Source of the DNA: an uncultured Gemmiger sp.
GTDB taxonomy: Bacteria > Bacillota > Clostridia > Oscillospirales > Ruminococcaceae
Length of the DNA stretch: 64,000 nt
Reading direction: 5' to 3'
Assembly: GCA_944382835.1 (NCBI GenBank)
Contig: CALWNP010000002.1
Span: 1 to 64,000 of the forward strand
The notes under the pieces were generated by a model that saw only the letters and a list, made by a program, of their open reading frames with translations, was not told where the DNA came from and searched no databases. Below are positions 50,353 to 59,622 of this stretch, piece by piece (position 1 is the stretch's first letter; every line of letters starts with the position of its first letter). A program made the position numbers and the translations under genes.

Positions 50353-51822
50353 ATGAAAAAGATTGAAAACAAAGCCATGCTGATCTCCTACGCCGACACC
50401 CTGGGCGGGGACCTGAAGCAGCTGAACCATGTGATGAAGCAGTACTTCCCCGGCGCCTTCGGGGGGCTGCATGTGCTGCCCTTCTTCCCCTCCTCCGGCG
50501 ACCGCGGCTTTGCGGTCATCCACTACGACACGGTGGACCCCAAGTTCGGCAGCTGGGAGGACATCGACGCCCTGGCCGATCAGTACTACATGATGGCCGA
50601 CTTCATGCTCAACCACGTCTCCATCCGCTGCGAGGAGTTCCAGGATTATATGAAGAACGGGGACGCCTCTCCTTATAAGGATATGTTCATCCACTGGGAC
50701 AAGTTCTGGCCCAACGGCGATCCCACCGAGGAACAGCTCAGCGCCCTTTATCGCCGCAAGGACGGCGGCCCCTACCTGACCTTCACCCGGGAAGACGGCA
50801 AGAAGGTCCGGCTGTGGAACACCTTCTTCGCCGAGCAGGTGGACATTGATCCCTACGCCAAGCCCACCCAGGACTACTACGAGCGCAACCTGACCCGGAT
50901 CGCCTCCCATGTGCCGCTGATCCGCTTCGACGCCTTCGCCTACGCCTCCAAGGAGCCGGGCACCTCCTGCTTCTTTGTGGAGCCCAAGATCTGGGAGGTT
51001 CTGGACATCGGCATGAAGCCGCTGCGGAAGATGGGCGCCCAGATGCTGCCCGAAATCCACGAGAACTACACCATCCAGATGAAGATGGCGGACAAGGGCT
51101 ACTGGGTGTACGACTTTGCCCTGCCCATGCTGCTGCTCCACGGCCTGCACTTCGGCCGCACCGACCGGCTGATCCACTGGCTGAACATCTGCCCCCGCAA
51201 ACAGTTCACCACCCTGGACACCCACGACGGCATCGGGGTGGTGGATGTGGTGGGGCTGCTCACCGACGAGGAGATCGACGCCACCCAGGAGGTGGTGGAC
51301 CGCCTGACCGCCGATGTCAAGCCCTACATTCCCTTCCCCACCGTGGTGCGCATCCCCGGCAAGCCGGTGCAGCGCTACCAGATGATGACCACCTACTATT
51401 CGGCCCTGGGCTGTGATGACCGGGCCTATCTGCTGGCCCGCGCGGTGCAGTTCTTTGCACCGGGCACTCCGCAGGTCTACTATGTGGGCCTGCTGGCCGG
51501 CGCCAACGACATCGAAGGGGTCAAGCACGACACCGATCCCCGCACCGTCAACCGCCATTCCTTCACCGAGGCCGAGATTCAGGCCGCGGTGGAGAAACCG
51601 GTGGTTCAGAAGCTGCTGGATCTGCTGCGGTTCCGCAACAGCCACCCGGCCTTTGACGGCGCCATTGAGATCGGCCAGGACAGCAGCGACGGAACGCTGC
51701 GGATTACCTGGACCAACGGCGACTGCGCCGCCACCCTGGATGCAGACTTCAAGACCAAGAACTTCTGCATCACCGAACGCCAGGGCGGCACCGTCACCGA
51801 ACGCTTCCGCCAGGAAGCCTGA
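50353..51822 (+). CDS. gtfA: Sucrose phosphorylase (GH13 subfamily 18)
   Basis: A 489-residue enzyme that closely follows classic sucrose phosphorylases such as Streptococcus mutans GtfA: LPFFPSSGDRGFAVI, nucleophile Asp193 in IRFDAFAY, acid/base Glu234 in LPEIHENY, and Asp292 in LDTHDGIGVVDV. The expected reaction is sucrose plus phosphate to glucose 1-phosphate plus fructose in the cytosol. The ATG at 50353 is used; the frame is open upstream inside the previous gene. It is embedded between esterase genes, which suggests that its sugar arrives acylated. Confidence 0.9.
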   Translation: MKKIENKAMLISYADTLGGDLKQLNHVMKQYFPGAFGGLHVLPFFPSSGDRGFAVIHYDTVDPKFGSWEDIDALADQYYMMADFMLNHVSIRCEEFQDYMKNGDASPYKDMFIHWDKFWPNGDPTEEQLSALYRRKDGGPYLTFTREDGKKVRLWNTFFAEQVDIDPYAKPTQDYYERNLTRIASHVPLIRFDAFAYASKEPGTSCFFVEPKIWEVLDIGMKPLRKMGAQMLPEIHENYTIQMKMADKGYWVYDFALPMLLLHGLHFGRTDRLIHWLNICPRKQFTTLDTHDGIGVVDVVGLLTDEEIDATQEVVDRLTADVKPYIPFPTVVRIPGKPVQRYQMMTTYYSALGCDDRAYLLARAVQFFAPGTPQVYYVGLLAGANDIEGVKHDTDPRTVNRHSFTEAEIQAAVEKPVVQKLLDLLRFRNSHPAFDGAIEIGQDSSDGTLRITWTNGDCAATLDADFKTKNFCITERQGGTVTERFRQEA

Positions 51823-51882
51823 TCCTGTATAACAGCCGGATGCCGGCCGCCTGTGGGGCGGCCCGGGCAGAAGGCAGCGCCA

Positions 51883-51917
51883 GGGGCCGCCGTTTGTGGA
51901 AACAGACCGGCGGCCCC
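51883..51917 (+). other. Stable hairpin in the only sizeable gap of the array
   Basis: GGGGCCGCCG (51883-51892) pairs with CGGCGGCCCC (51908-51917). There is no T run. It could slow decay of the phosphorylase mRNA or attenuate the downstream part. The remaining gap (51823-51963) has no promoter that I can recognise. Confidence 0.5.
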
Positions 51918-51963
51918 GGTGATACCCAAAGAAAATTTCAAAAGAAGAAGGAGGCACTCCGCC

Positions 51964-52800
51964 ATGTCCATCCTGACCTACACCTACGAGAGCCAGTACC
52001 TGAACAACAACACCCAGATCACTGTGATCCTGCCCGACAAGCCCCGGGGCATCACCCCCCAGGACTTCTACGGCAGCGGCAAGAAGTACAAGGTGCTCTG
52101 GCTGCTCCACGGCACCTACGGCGACCACACCGACTGGGTTCGCCGGACCAACATCGAGATGTACGCCGCCGAGAAGAATCTCGTGGTCGTCATGCCCTCC
52201 GCCCTCAACTCCAACTACTCCAACTGGAAGGACTTCATGCTGGGCTACAACATGTACGACTACCTCACCGAGGAACTGATGCCGCTGGTCTACGGCTGGC
52301 TGCCGGTTTCCGACAAGCGGGAGGACAACTTCATCGCCGGCCTGAGCATGGGCGGCCGCGGCACCATCAAGTACGCGGTGAACCACCCCGAAAAGTTCGC
52401 AGCGGCAGCGGTGCTCTCGGCCACCCCCATGGACCTGACCCGGATGACCCCCGACAACCCCTGCCCCATGCTGAACACCAACGACGAGCGCACCCGCACC
52501 ACCCTGCTCAACGCCGGCGGTCTGGATGCCTTCATCCACTCCAACGAGAACGTCTGGGCCATCCTGGACGAGAAGGCCCACACCGGCGAGCTGCCCAAGC
52601 TGATGTTTGCCTGCGGCGAGGATGATGTCCTGCTCTACAAGCTCTTCTGCGAATTCCGCGCCCACGCCGAGGAGATCGGTCTGGACGCCTACTGGTTCAC
52701 CCGCCCCGGCTACAAGCATGAATGGCGGTTCTGGGATCTGGCCATCCAGGAAGCCCTCAACTTCTTCGGCCTGACCGAAAACGGCGGCAATCCGTTCTGA
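51964..52800 (+). CDS. CE1-like esterase, intact
   Basis: A 278-residue alpha/beta hydrolase of the esterase family, elbow GLSMGGRG with Ser128, HGTYGDHTDW near the oxyanion hole, and a C-terminal GYKHEWRFWD with the likely His. There is no signal peptide. The ATG at 51964 follows AAGGAGG. It is closer to S-formylglutathione-hydrolase-like and acetyl-xylan-type esterases than to the 48779/59623 pair. Confidence 0.88.
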   Translation: MSILTYTYESQYLNNNTQITVILPDKPRGITPQDFYGSGKKYKVLWLLHGTYGDHTDWVRRTNIEMYAAEKNLVVVMPSALNSNYSNWKDFMLGYNMYDYLTEELMPLVYGWLPVSDKREDNFIAGLSMGGRGTIKYAVNHPEKFAAAAVLSATPMDLTRMTPDNPCPMLNTNDERTRTTLLNAGGLDAFIHSNENVWAILDEKAHTGELPKLMFACGEDDVLLYKLFCEFRAHAEEIGLDAYWFTRPGYKHEWRFWDLAIQEALNFFGLTENGGNPF

Positions 52801-52820
52801 TCCGGGGAGGGTAATACAAA

Positions 52821-54350
52821 ATGGAAAAAGAAGTTCTTCTGCGTCCCGGCACCCCCGACGACGACAACCGGGAATACCTGCCCGAAAAGATCAAGGGCAG
52901 CGACATTGTGGTCAACGAGAACGGCAACAACTCCCAGCCCTACCCCGAGCGGCTCAAGGAGTTCCACGACGCCCTGACCCCCGACGGCAAAGAGGACACC
53001 TGGTACGAGTATGTGCCCGCCAGCTACGATCCCAGCAAAAAGACCCCGCTGGTGGTCTCGCTGCACGGCGGTCTGATGACCGGCTGGGGCCAGGCCATAT
53101 ACACCTCCTGGACCATGATGGCCGAGGTCCACGGCTTCATCGTCGCCTTCCCCGACGCCTCCAGCAAGCGTGTCTGGTGCGTCAAGTGGGGCAAGTGGCG
53201 GTTTGACGGCTCGGCCGGCACCCACGAAAACGAAACCCCGCCCCCCGAGGCCGCCCAGACCCCCGACAACATCATGGAAAACCACGACGCCCGGCTGATC
53301 CTGGGGCTCATCGACCGGATGAAGGAAAAGTACAACATCGACGAGGAGCGGATCTACCTCCAGGGCATGTCCATGGGCAACCTGATGACCGCCCTCTTCT
53401 CCCGCCAGTTCGGCAACATCCTGGCCGGCGCCGCGGGGTCCGGCTGCTCCACCTTCACCGACCAGCTCTTTGAGCCGGACGGCACCATCAAGAATGTGGG
53501 CGGCTGCCTGCCGGTCTGGCAGTCCCGGCCGGAAAACAACGACATTCCCCCCAGCAAGGAGGATTCCCTCTACGTCAACAAGTACAATCGCTACTACTGG
53601 ATGAAGCTCAACGGCTGCGGCCCGGTGCCCCAGATCCGCATTGACGGCGAGGACAACCTGGCCTTCTACCAGGGCAGCAAGGCGGATGTGGTCTATCTGG
53701 ACATCAAGAACCGGGACCACGGCCAGACCCTGGACGACGCCGCCCTGATCTGGAACTACCTCTTCTCGGGCACCCGGCGCAAGGCCGACGGCACCATTGT
53801 GCGGGAGGCCAGCAATCTGCCCCGCACCGGCGACGCCAAAGCCCTGGCGGTGGCCACCGGCTGTTCCAACGCCTGGTTCCACAACGCCATCCATCCCATG
53901 ACCGCCACGGCGATTCCCTGGGAAAAGCTCAAGTACCACGGCCTCAACGGCGGGCAGAAGGTCAAGGGCCGCTACTGCATGGTGCCCCTGTCCCTGCTGG
54001 CGGAGTTCTTCGGCGCCAAGCTGGACTACGCCGAGGACACCCTCACCGCCCGGATGGTGCTGGCCGACGGCCGCACCCTCCAGTTTGCCCGGGGCAGCAT
54101 CGGCTGCCTCATCGATAACGACCTGCGCAGCATGTACTGTGAGGCCCTCCACCGGGAAGGCCAGCTGCTGGTCAGCATCGAGTGGTTCTGCCGCTATCTC
54201 TACAACATGACGGTCAGCGAGTGCGACGGGGTGATCTACGCCACCGACCACTTTGCTACCCTTTCGGTCAACATGGCCGACCTGATCCGTGATCTTCTGC
54301 GCACCGGCGGGGTCCTGGCGGACTACGATGCGCTCAAACTGAAAGAGTGA
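52821..54350 (+). CDS. PHB-depolymerase-like esterase with copper-amine-oxidase-N-like C-terminus (copy 1)
   Basis: A 509-residue two-part protein. The first 340 residues form a LpqC/PHB-depolymerase-type esterase with HGGLMTGWG, elbow GMSMGN with Ser184, and KNRDHGQT with the likely His. The last 130 residues (VPLSLLAEFFGAKLDY, then SIEWFCRYLYN) resemble a copper amine oxidase N-terminal or stalk domain, normally found on secreted Firmicutes proteins. No signal peptide is present. Similar copies are encoded at 54357, 61247 and 63908. The true substrate is unlikely to be polyhydroxybutyrate; CE1-type feruloyl or acetyl ester cleavage is more likely. Confidence 0.85.
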   Translation: MEKEVLLRPGTPDDDNREYLPEKIKGSDIVVNENGNNSQPYPERLKEFHDALTPDGKEDTWYEYVPASYDPSKKTPLVVSLHGGLMTGWGQAIYTSWTMMAEVHGFIVAFPDASSKRVWCVKWGKWRFDGSAGTHENETPPPEAAQTPDNIMENHDARLILGLIDRMKEKYNIDEERIYLQGMSMGNLMTALFSRQFGNILAGAAGSGCSTFTDQLFEPDGTIKNVGGCLPVWQSRPENNDIPPSKEDSLYVNKYNRYYWMKLNGCGPVPQIRIDGEDNLAFYQGSKADVVYLDIKNRDHGQTLDDAALIWNYLFSGTRRKADGTIVREASNLPRTGDAKALAVATGCSNAWFHNAIHPMTATAIPWEKLKYHGLNGGQKVKGRYCMVPLSLLAEFFGAKLDYAEDTLTARMVLADGRTLQFARGSIGCLIDNDLRSMYCEALHREGQLLVSIEWFCRYLYNMTVSECDGVIYATDHFATLSVNMADLIRDLLRTGGVLADYDALKLKE

Positions 54351-54356
54351 GGTTCG

Positions 54357-55883
54357 ATGATGGAAAATCAAGTGTTTCTGCGCGCCGGCACCCCCAACGA
54401 TGCCAACCGCGATTACCTGCCCGAGGCCATCAAGGGCAGCGATATGGTGGTCAATGAAAACGGCAACAACTCCCAGCCCTATCCCGAGCGTCTGCAGGAG
54501 TGCACCGGCACCCTGACCGCCGACGGCCTCTCCGACCGCTGGTACGAGTACGTTCCCGCCAGCTATGACGGCAGCAAGCCGGTGCCGCTGGTGGTCAGCA
54601 ACCACGGCGGCCTGATGACCGGCTGGGGCCAGGCCATCTACACCTCCTGGACCATGCTGGCCGACCGGGAGGGCTTCATCTGCGTCTTCCCCGACGCCCA
54701 TCAGGCCCGGATCTGGCAGGTGGAGGGAATGTTTGACCGCCCGGTGCCGGACTTCTTCAACGGCATGGACCTGGCCGCGGTGCCCAAGGACTACCACGAA
54801 AACCACGACCTGAACTTTGTCAAAGCCCTGATCGACAAGATGCAGGAGAAATACAACATCGACAAGGGCCGGATCTTCATGCAGGGCATGTCGGCCGGCA
54901 ACCTGATGACCGGGCAGTTCTGCCGCTACTACGGCGACATCCTGGCCGGTGCCGCCGGTTCCGGCGGTCCCACCCAGCTGGAGATGCTCTTCACCAAGGA
55001 CGGCGAGCTCAAGAATGTGGCCGGCGCCCTGCCGGTGTGGGAAGCCCGCCCCGAGACCAACGGCACCCCGCCGGACACCGCTTACAGCGAGATGCTGCTC
55101 AACCGCTTCAACCGCTTCTACTGGATGCAGCTGGACGAGTGCGAAAAGCTCCCCAAGATCAGCATTGTGGGGGAGCACAACATGGCCTTCTACTCCGGCG
55201 CCAAGGGGGATGTGGTCTACCACGACATCAAGAACCGGGACCACGGCCAGACGCTGGACGAAGCCTTCCTCTACTGGGATTACTTCTTCTCCGGCCTGCG
55301 GCGTCTGCCCGACGGCAGCATTGAGAAGACCGCCACCCGGCTGCCCCGCACCGGCGATGAATACGCCTTTGCCTTTGCGGTGGGCGCCGACAAGGCATGG
55401 TTCCACAACGAGATCGTCCCCATGAACGCCAAAGCCCTCAAGTGGCAGAAGCTGAAGTACCACGGCCTCAACGGCGGCCAGAAGGTCCGGGGCGAGTACA
55501 TCTGTGTGCCGCTGCGGGTGCTGGCCCAGTTCTGCGGCGCCGAGTACCATCCCAGTGAGGACACCCTCACCGCCGAGCTGGTGCTCAAGGACGGCCGTCA
55601 CGTCCAGTTTGCCCGGGGCAGCATCGGCTGCGTCATCGACAACGATCTGCGCAGCATGTACTGCGAGGCACTGCACCGGGACGGCGAGCTGCTGGTCAGC
55701 TGCGAGTGGTTCTGCCGCTATCTGCTGAACCTGCAGGTTTCCAGCTGCGACGACGTGGTCTACATCACCGACCATTTCAGCACCCTGTCCGCCAACATGG
55801 CCGACCTGATCCGGGAGCTGCTCTACGGCAAGCTCTTCCCCGAGAACTTCCGCTATATGGAATACCAGGAAGTGCCTCGCTAA
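54357..55883 (+). CDS. PHB-depolymerase-like esterase with copper-amine-oxidase-N-like C-terminus (copy 2)
   Basis: A 508-residue paralogue of the preceding gene product, six bases downstream. The elbow is GMSAGN with Ser179, the His block KNRDHGQT is identical, and the C-terminal VPLRVLAQFCGAEY domain is retained. The N-terminal signature AIKGSDMVVNENGNNSQPY is shared by all copies. The start is ATG ATG; either codon is possible. The weak ribosome binding site suggests coupling to the upstream gene. Confidence 0.86.
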   Translation: MMENQVFLRAGTPNDANRDYLPEAIKGSDMVVNENGNNSQPYPERLQECTGTLTADGLSDRWYEYVPASYDGSKPVPLVVSNHGGLMTGWGQAIYTSWTMLADREGFICVFPDAHQARIWQVEGMFDRPVPDFFNGMDLAAVPKDYHENHDLNFVKALIDKMQEKYNIDKGRIFMQGMSAGNLMTGQFCRYYGDILAGAAGSGGPTQLEMLFTKDGELKNVAGALPVWEARPETNGTPPDTAYSEMLLNRFNRFYWMQLDECEKLPKISIVGEHNMAFYSGAKGDVVYHDIKNRDHGQTLDEAFLYWDYFFSGLRRLPDGSIEKTATRLPRTGDEYAFAFAVGADKAWFHNEIVPMNAKALKWQKLKYHGLNGGQKVRGEYICVPLRVLAQFCGAEYHPSEDTLTAELVLKDGRHVQFARGSIGCVIDNDLRSMYCEALHRDGELLVSCEWFCRYLLNLQVSSCDDVVYITDHFSTLSANMADLIRELLYGKLFPENFRYMEYQEVPR

Positions 55884-55907
55884 CCCACATCGAAAGGAAG
55901 AGGAATC

Positions 55908-57077
55908 ATGGATTTTTCCAAGCTGACCGCCTATCTGAAAACCCTGGAGGAGCACTACGGGGTGCACGGGCTGGATCTGAAGATCACCAAGGATCACCAG
56001 GAGATCTACCGCTGCATGCTGGGCTCCCGGGATTATGAGGGCAAGGTGCCGGTTTCGGCCGACGACCTCTACAACATCTACTCTGCCTCCAAGGTCATCA
56101 CCATGACCGGTGTGATGCAGCTCATCGAGCAGGGCAAGATCGGTCTGGATGACTGTCTGGACAAGTACCTGCCCGCCTTCTCCTCCATGCAGTATGCCAC
56201 CGATTTCCGCATCGGGGAGTTTCCCCAGGCCTGGCCCACCAGCAAATCTCCGCTGCGCCCGGCCCAGAACAAGATCCGCATCCACGACCTGATGTCGATG
56301 ACCGCCGGTATGAGCTACGACCTGACCGCCGAGCCCATCCAGAAGGTCATCGAGGAAACCCACGGCGAGGCCACCACCCTGCAGCTGGTCAACGCCATGG
56401 CCAAGATGCCGCTGCTCTGTGAGCCCGGCACCCGGTACTCCTACGCCCTGGGCCACGATGTGATGGCCGCGGTGGTGGAGGTGGTCACCGGCATGACCTT
56501 CGGCCAGTACATGAAGAAGAACGTCTTTGAGCCGTTGGGCATCACCGAGATGTACTACCAGGTGCCCGCCGGGGAGGAAGGCCGTCTGGCCGCCCAGTAC
56601 GCCAAGGACTGGGACACCGGCGAGATCAAGCCCGACCAGACCATGGCCTACCGCCTGACCAAGAACTACGAGAGCGGCGGCGCCGGCCTTTGCACCAAGG
56701 TGGACGAGTACAGCAAGGTCATCGACGCCTTGGCCAACGGCGGCGTGGGTGCCACCGGCAACCGGATCCTCAAACCGGAATCCATCGCCCTGATGAGCCG
56801 CAACTGGCTGGACGAGCAGGAGCTCAAGGACTTTGCCAAGACCGGCAAGGTGGGTTACGGCTACGGCCTGGGGGTGCGCACCCTCATGGACGGCACCAAG
56901 GCCAAGAGCCCGGTGGGCGAGTTCGGCTGGGACGGTGCCGCCGGCGCCTTCTCCCTGGTGGACCCGGTGAACCATGTGAGCATCTACTACGCCCATCAGA
57001 TCCTGGGGATGCTGGAAGCCTACAGCGAGATCCATCCCACCATCCGCGACCTGGCCTACGAGGCCATGGAACTGTAA
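55908..57077 (+). CDS. Beta-lactamase-fold serine hydrolase, short form
   Basis: A 389-residue class C-type serine hydrolase with SASK (Ser59, Lys62), a YSYALG block as second motif and GWDGAAG as third. It lacks the long C-terminal extension of the proteins encoded at 14491 and 42167 and matches the usual length of EstB-type esterases. There is no signal peptide. Its position inside the array suggests deacylation of the same class of compound. Confidence 0.88.
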   Translation: MDFSKLTAYLKTLEEHYGVHGLDLKITKDHQEIYRCMLGSRDYEGKVPVSADDLYNIYSASKVITMTGVMQLIEQGKIGLDDCLDKYLPAFSSMQYATDFRIGEFPQAWPTSKSPLRPAQNKIRIHDLMSMTAGMSYDLTAEPIQKVIEETHGEATTLQLVNAMAKMPLLCEPGTRYSYALGHDVMAAVVEVVTGMTFGQYMKKNVFEPLGITEMYYQVPAGEEGRLAAQYAKDWDTGEIKPDQTMAYRLTKNYESGGAGLCTKVDEYSKVIDALANGGVGATGNRILKPESIALMSRNWLDEQELKDFAKTGKVGYGYGLGVRTLMDGTKAKSPVGEFGWDGAAGAFSLVDPVNHVSIYYAHQILGMLEAYSEIHPTIRDLAYEAMEL

Positions 57078-57089
57078 AGGAGAACTCTC

Positions 57090-58715
57090 ATGCGTCTGGA
57101 ACTGAAAGATTATCCCGAACTCAACCGCAGCATGTATGTGCTCTACCCCGCCGGGGAGCGGCTGAGCTGCTATGACAATACCATGGTCACCATCCTGCGG
57201 GAGTGCAGCGACGCCGCGCCGCTGGAAGCCCTGCTCCAGGACGAGGAATTTGTCAAGATGGCGGATTTCCGCCGGATGGTGCTGCTCTTCCCCAACCCGG
57301 TGAACGGCAGCTGGGACGCCGATCCCCAGGGCAAGGACTTTGCCGATGTCAATGAGCTGATCCGTCTGTTCAACTACCAGCCGGATTTCCACGACTACGG
57401 CATCTACCACAACATGCACAACGCCCGGTATCTGGCCGGCGTGGGCACCGGCGCCAGCCTGGCCTTCAGCATTGCCGCCTGCACCCCGGTCAACGTGGCC
57501 GGTGTGGCGGCGGTGGGCGGCAGCCTGCACCCCATGGTGCAGCACCTGACCAAGGACGCCCCGGTGTCGGCGGTGATGTGGAATGCCGGCCCCGACGCGG
57601 TGGACTTCTTCCAGGTACTCAACCGGGTCAACGGCGGCGAGGAAACCCACCGCTACAACAAGACCAACCCCGCCCAGTTCGTCAAGCAGCCCGAGGGGGA
57701 CGTCCCCGCCTCGATGGCCGCCCTGATCACCGCCGGCTGGGACAACCTCTTCTCCCAGGTCTGCCGCCCCAACACCACCGAGTACGGGGTCATGGACTTC
57801 CGTCTGGTGCGGGATGATTACAAGTTCATCATCCACGAGGATGACACCATGCTGGGGGACAACAACGGCATGGCCCACACCTGGTTCGAGTATGTGCCCG
57901 AGGCGGTGAAGCAGAACCCCGACAAGAAGGTGCCGCTGGTCATCTTCAACCACGGCGGCGCCGACACCCCCGGCAACATGGCCAACACCACCAAGTTCCA
58001 TGAGGTGGCCGAGGAGAACGGCTTCTTGCTGGTCTTCACCTGGTGTTCCTCCCACTGGGGCTGGAACATGGAGCTGGACGAGAACCAGCCCGACGATATC
58101 GCCTACCTCAGCGCCCTCATCGACCATATGAAGGCCACCTACCCGGTGGACGAGACCCGGGTTTATATGTCCGGCTTCTCCAACGGCTCGGCCATGAGCC
58201 AGGTCTTTGCCATGACCAACCCCGAAAAGATCGCGGCGGTCTTTGCCAACGATACCCGGTTCTGCCAGGACCGCAACATGAAGTGCTTTGCCATCGCCAC
58301 CGCCAAAAAGATGCAGTATGACTACCGCATGCCCATCTGGTACATCTACGGCAGCCGGGATGTGGAATATCCCGCCGTCCGGGGCAGCGGCCAGCAGGTG
58401 GCCTACGACTGGTGGAAGTCCTACAACAACATCACCTGCAAGGAGACCCCCTATGTGGCCACGCCCGAGAGCTGCGGCGTGGGGGTGCCCGGCGACGTGA
58501 TCGAGGAACGGTATCCCAATCCCCAGTTCCCCACCCGCAAGGAGATCACCCACCGCTTCTTCTCCAACGATCCCAAGCCCCTCAACCTCTACAACTACAC
58601 CCTGGTGGTGGGCAAGGGCCACGACAGCAACCCCGAGGACTGCCGCATGGCCTGGGAGTATCTGCGCAAGTTCCGCCGGATGCCCGACGGCAGCCTGCAG
58701 ATTGACGAGGACTGA
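57090..58715 (+). CDS. Double esterase: serine-less N-terminal half fused to an intact C-terminal half
   Basis: A 541-residue protein made of two alpha/beta-hydrolase halves. In the first half the elbow reads AGVGTGAS, with Gly119 at the Ser position. The second half (from about residue 245) has FNHGGADTPGN, elbow GFSNGS with Ser364, and GKGHDSN with the likely His, resembling PHB-depolymerase-like esterases. The whole frame is open with good coding character. GVGTG is also the elbow of the serine-less protein encoded at 60466. This is a natural fusion of a dead and a live domain, mirroring the adjacent gene pairs elsewhere in the array. Confidence 0.8.
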   Translation: MRLELKDYPELNRSMYVLYPAGERLSCYDNTMVTILRECSDAAPLEALLQDEEFVKMADFRRMVLLFPNPVNGSWDADPQGKDFADVNELIRLFNYQPDFHDYGIYHNMHNARYLAGVGTGASLAFSIAACTPVNVAGVAAVGGSLHPMVQHLTKDAPVSAVMWNAGPDAVDFFQVLNRVNGGEETHRYNKTNPAQFVKQPEGDVPASMAALITAGWDNLFSQVCRPNTTEYGVMDFRLVRDDYKFIIHEDDTMLGDNNGMAHTWFEYVPEAVKQNPDKKVPLVIFNHGGADTPGNMANTTKFHEVAEENGFLLVFTWCSSHWGWNMELDENQPDDIAYLSALIDHMKATYPVDETRVYMSGFSNGSAMSQVFAMTNPEKIAAVFANDTRFCQDRNMKCFAIATAKKMQYDYRMPIWYIYGSRDVEYPAVRGSGQQVAYDWWKSYNNITCKETPYVATPESCGVGVPGDVIEERYPNPQFPTRKEITHRFFSNDPKPLNLYNYTLVVGKGHDSNPEDCRMAWEYLRKFRRMPDGSLQIDED

Positions 58716-58721
58716 TGCCAT

Positions 58722-59606
58722 ATGGGAATCTTTCGTTTCAACTTCCGCAGTGAGATCCTGGGCCGGTATGTGGACATCTCGGTGGCCTACCCCACCGACA
58801 GCTACCGCTGCCCGCCCACCCCGGCCATGGCCAACCGTGCCCACCGCGGCGGTGCCGAGGAGGGCAAGCCCTTCTACCGCCCCGGCATGAAGTTCCAGAC
58901 CGTCTACCTGCTGCACGGCGGCGGGGACGACGACACCCTGACCTATCGCTACACCAATGTGGAGGAGGCCGCCCAGCGCAACCATGTGATGCTGGTCACC
59001 CCCAACATTGCCAACAGCTTTGGCATCGACACCCGGTACGGCGTCGCCTATCAGACCTTCCTCACCGAGGAACTTCCCACCGTGGTCCAGGCCCTCTTCG
59101 CCTCCTCCCCGGCGCGGGAAGACAACTTCATCATGGGCTATGCCATGGGCGGCAACGCGGCGCTGGGCGCGGCGGTCTGCCGGCCCGACCGGTACGCCGC
59201 CTGTGTGGACATCTCGGGGGGCATCGGGCTGACCGTTCGCCCCGAGACCCTGCAGGCCGAGCTGGACGGGGACCACTTCAAGAATGTGATGCCCCTCTTC
59301 AACCACAGCTTCGGACCCAGCCGGGAGCTGGAGGGCAGCGACCTGGACCTGCGGGCCCAGCTGCTGCGCCACCGGCAGGCCGGGGACCCCGAATGCAAGT
59401 TCATCGTGGTCTGCGGCAGCGAGGAATTCATCCGCCCCCGGGTGGAGGGAGATGTGGCCGCCATGCAGGCCCTGAAGATGGATGTGACCTACATCAGCGC
59501 CTTGGGCTATGCCCACGACTTCCGGCTGTGGAACCATTATCTGGAGCTGGCGTTGGACCGGCTTTTGCCCCTCAAGCGCTGTGCAATTGATCCCGAAACC
59601 AAGTGA
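58722..59606 (+). CDS. Esterase homologue with Ser-to-Ala elbow
   Basis: A 294-residue CE1-like protein with HGGGDDD at the oxyanion region. The elbow is GYAMGGNA, with Ala141 in place of the nucleophile Ser; the codon is GCC, one base from TCC. The C-terminal His block GYAHDFRLW is kept, so only the nucleophile is lost. There is no signal peptide. It follows the double esterase gene by six bases. It could be inactive, bind rather than cut its ligand, or use another nucleophile. Confidence 0.83.
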   Translation: MGIFRFNFRSEILGRYVDISVAYPTDSYRCPPTPAMANRAHRGGAEEGKPFYRPGMKFQTVYLLHGGGDDDTLTYRYTNVEEAAQRNHVMLVTPNIANSFGIDTRYGVAYQTFLTEELPTVVQALFASSPAREDNFIMGYAMGGNAALGAAVCRPDRYAACVDISGGIGLTVRPETLQAELDGDHFKNVMPLFNHSFGPSRELEGSDLDLRAQLLRHRQAGDPECKFIVVCGSEEFIRPRVEGDVAAMQALKMDVTYISALGYAHDFRLWNHYLELALDRLLPLKRCAIDPETK

Positions 59607-59622
59607 GGAGTGAAAACAAGTT

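Noticed and set aside
52821-55883. Polyhydroxybutyrate degradation genes
   Set aside because: Only the fold is similar to PHB depolymerases. No synthase, phasin or hydroxybutyrate dehydrogenase gene is near, and the sugar-import context points to glycan esters.
52710-59537. Minus-strand open frame of 2275 codons opposite the esterase array
   Set aside because: It is antisense to genes with clear catalytic motifs, and its apparent internal repeats mirror the paralogous esterases on the plus strand. No start signal or known domain.
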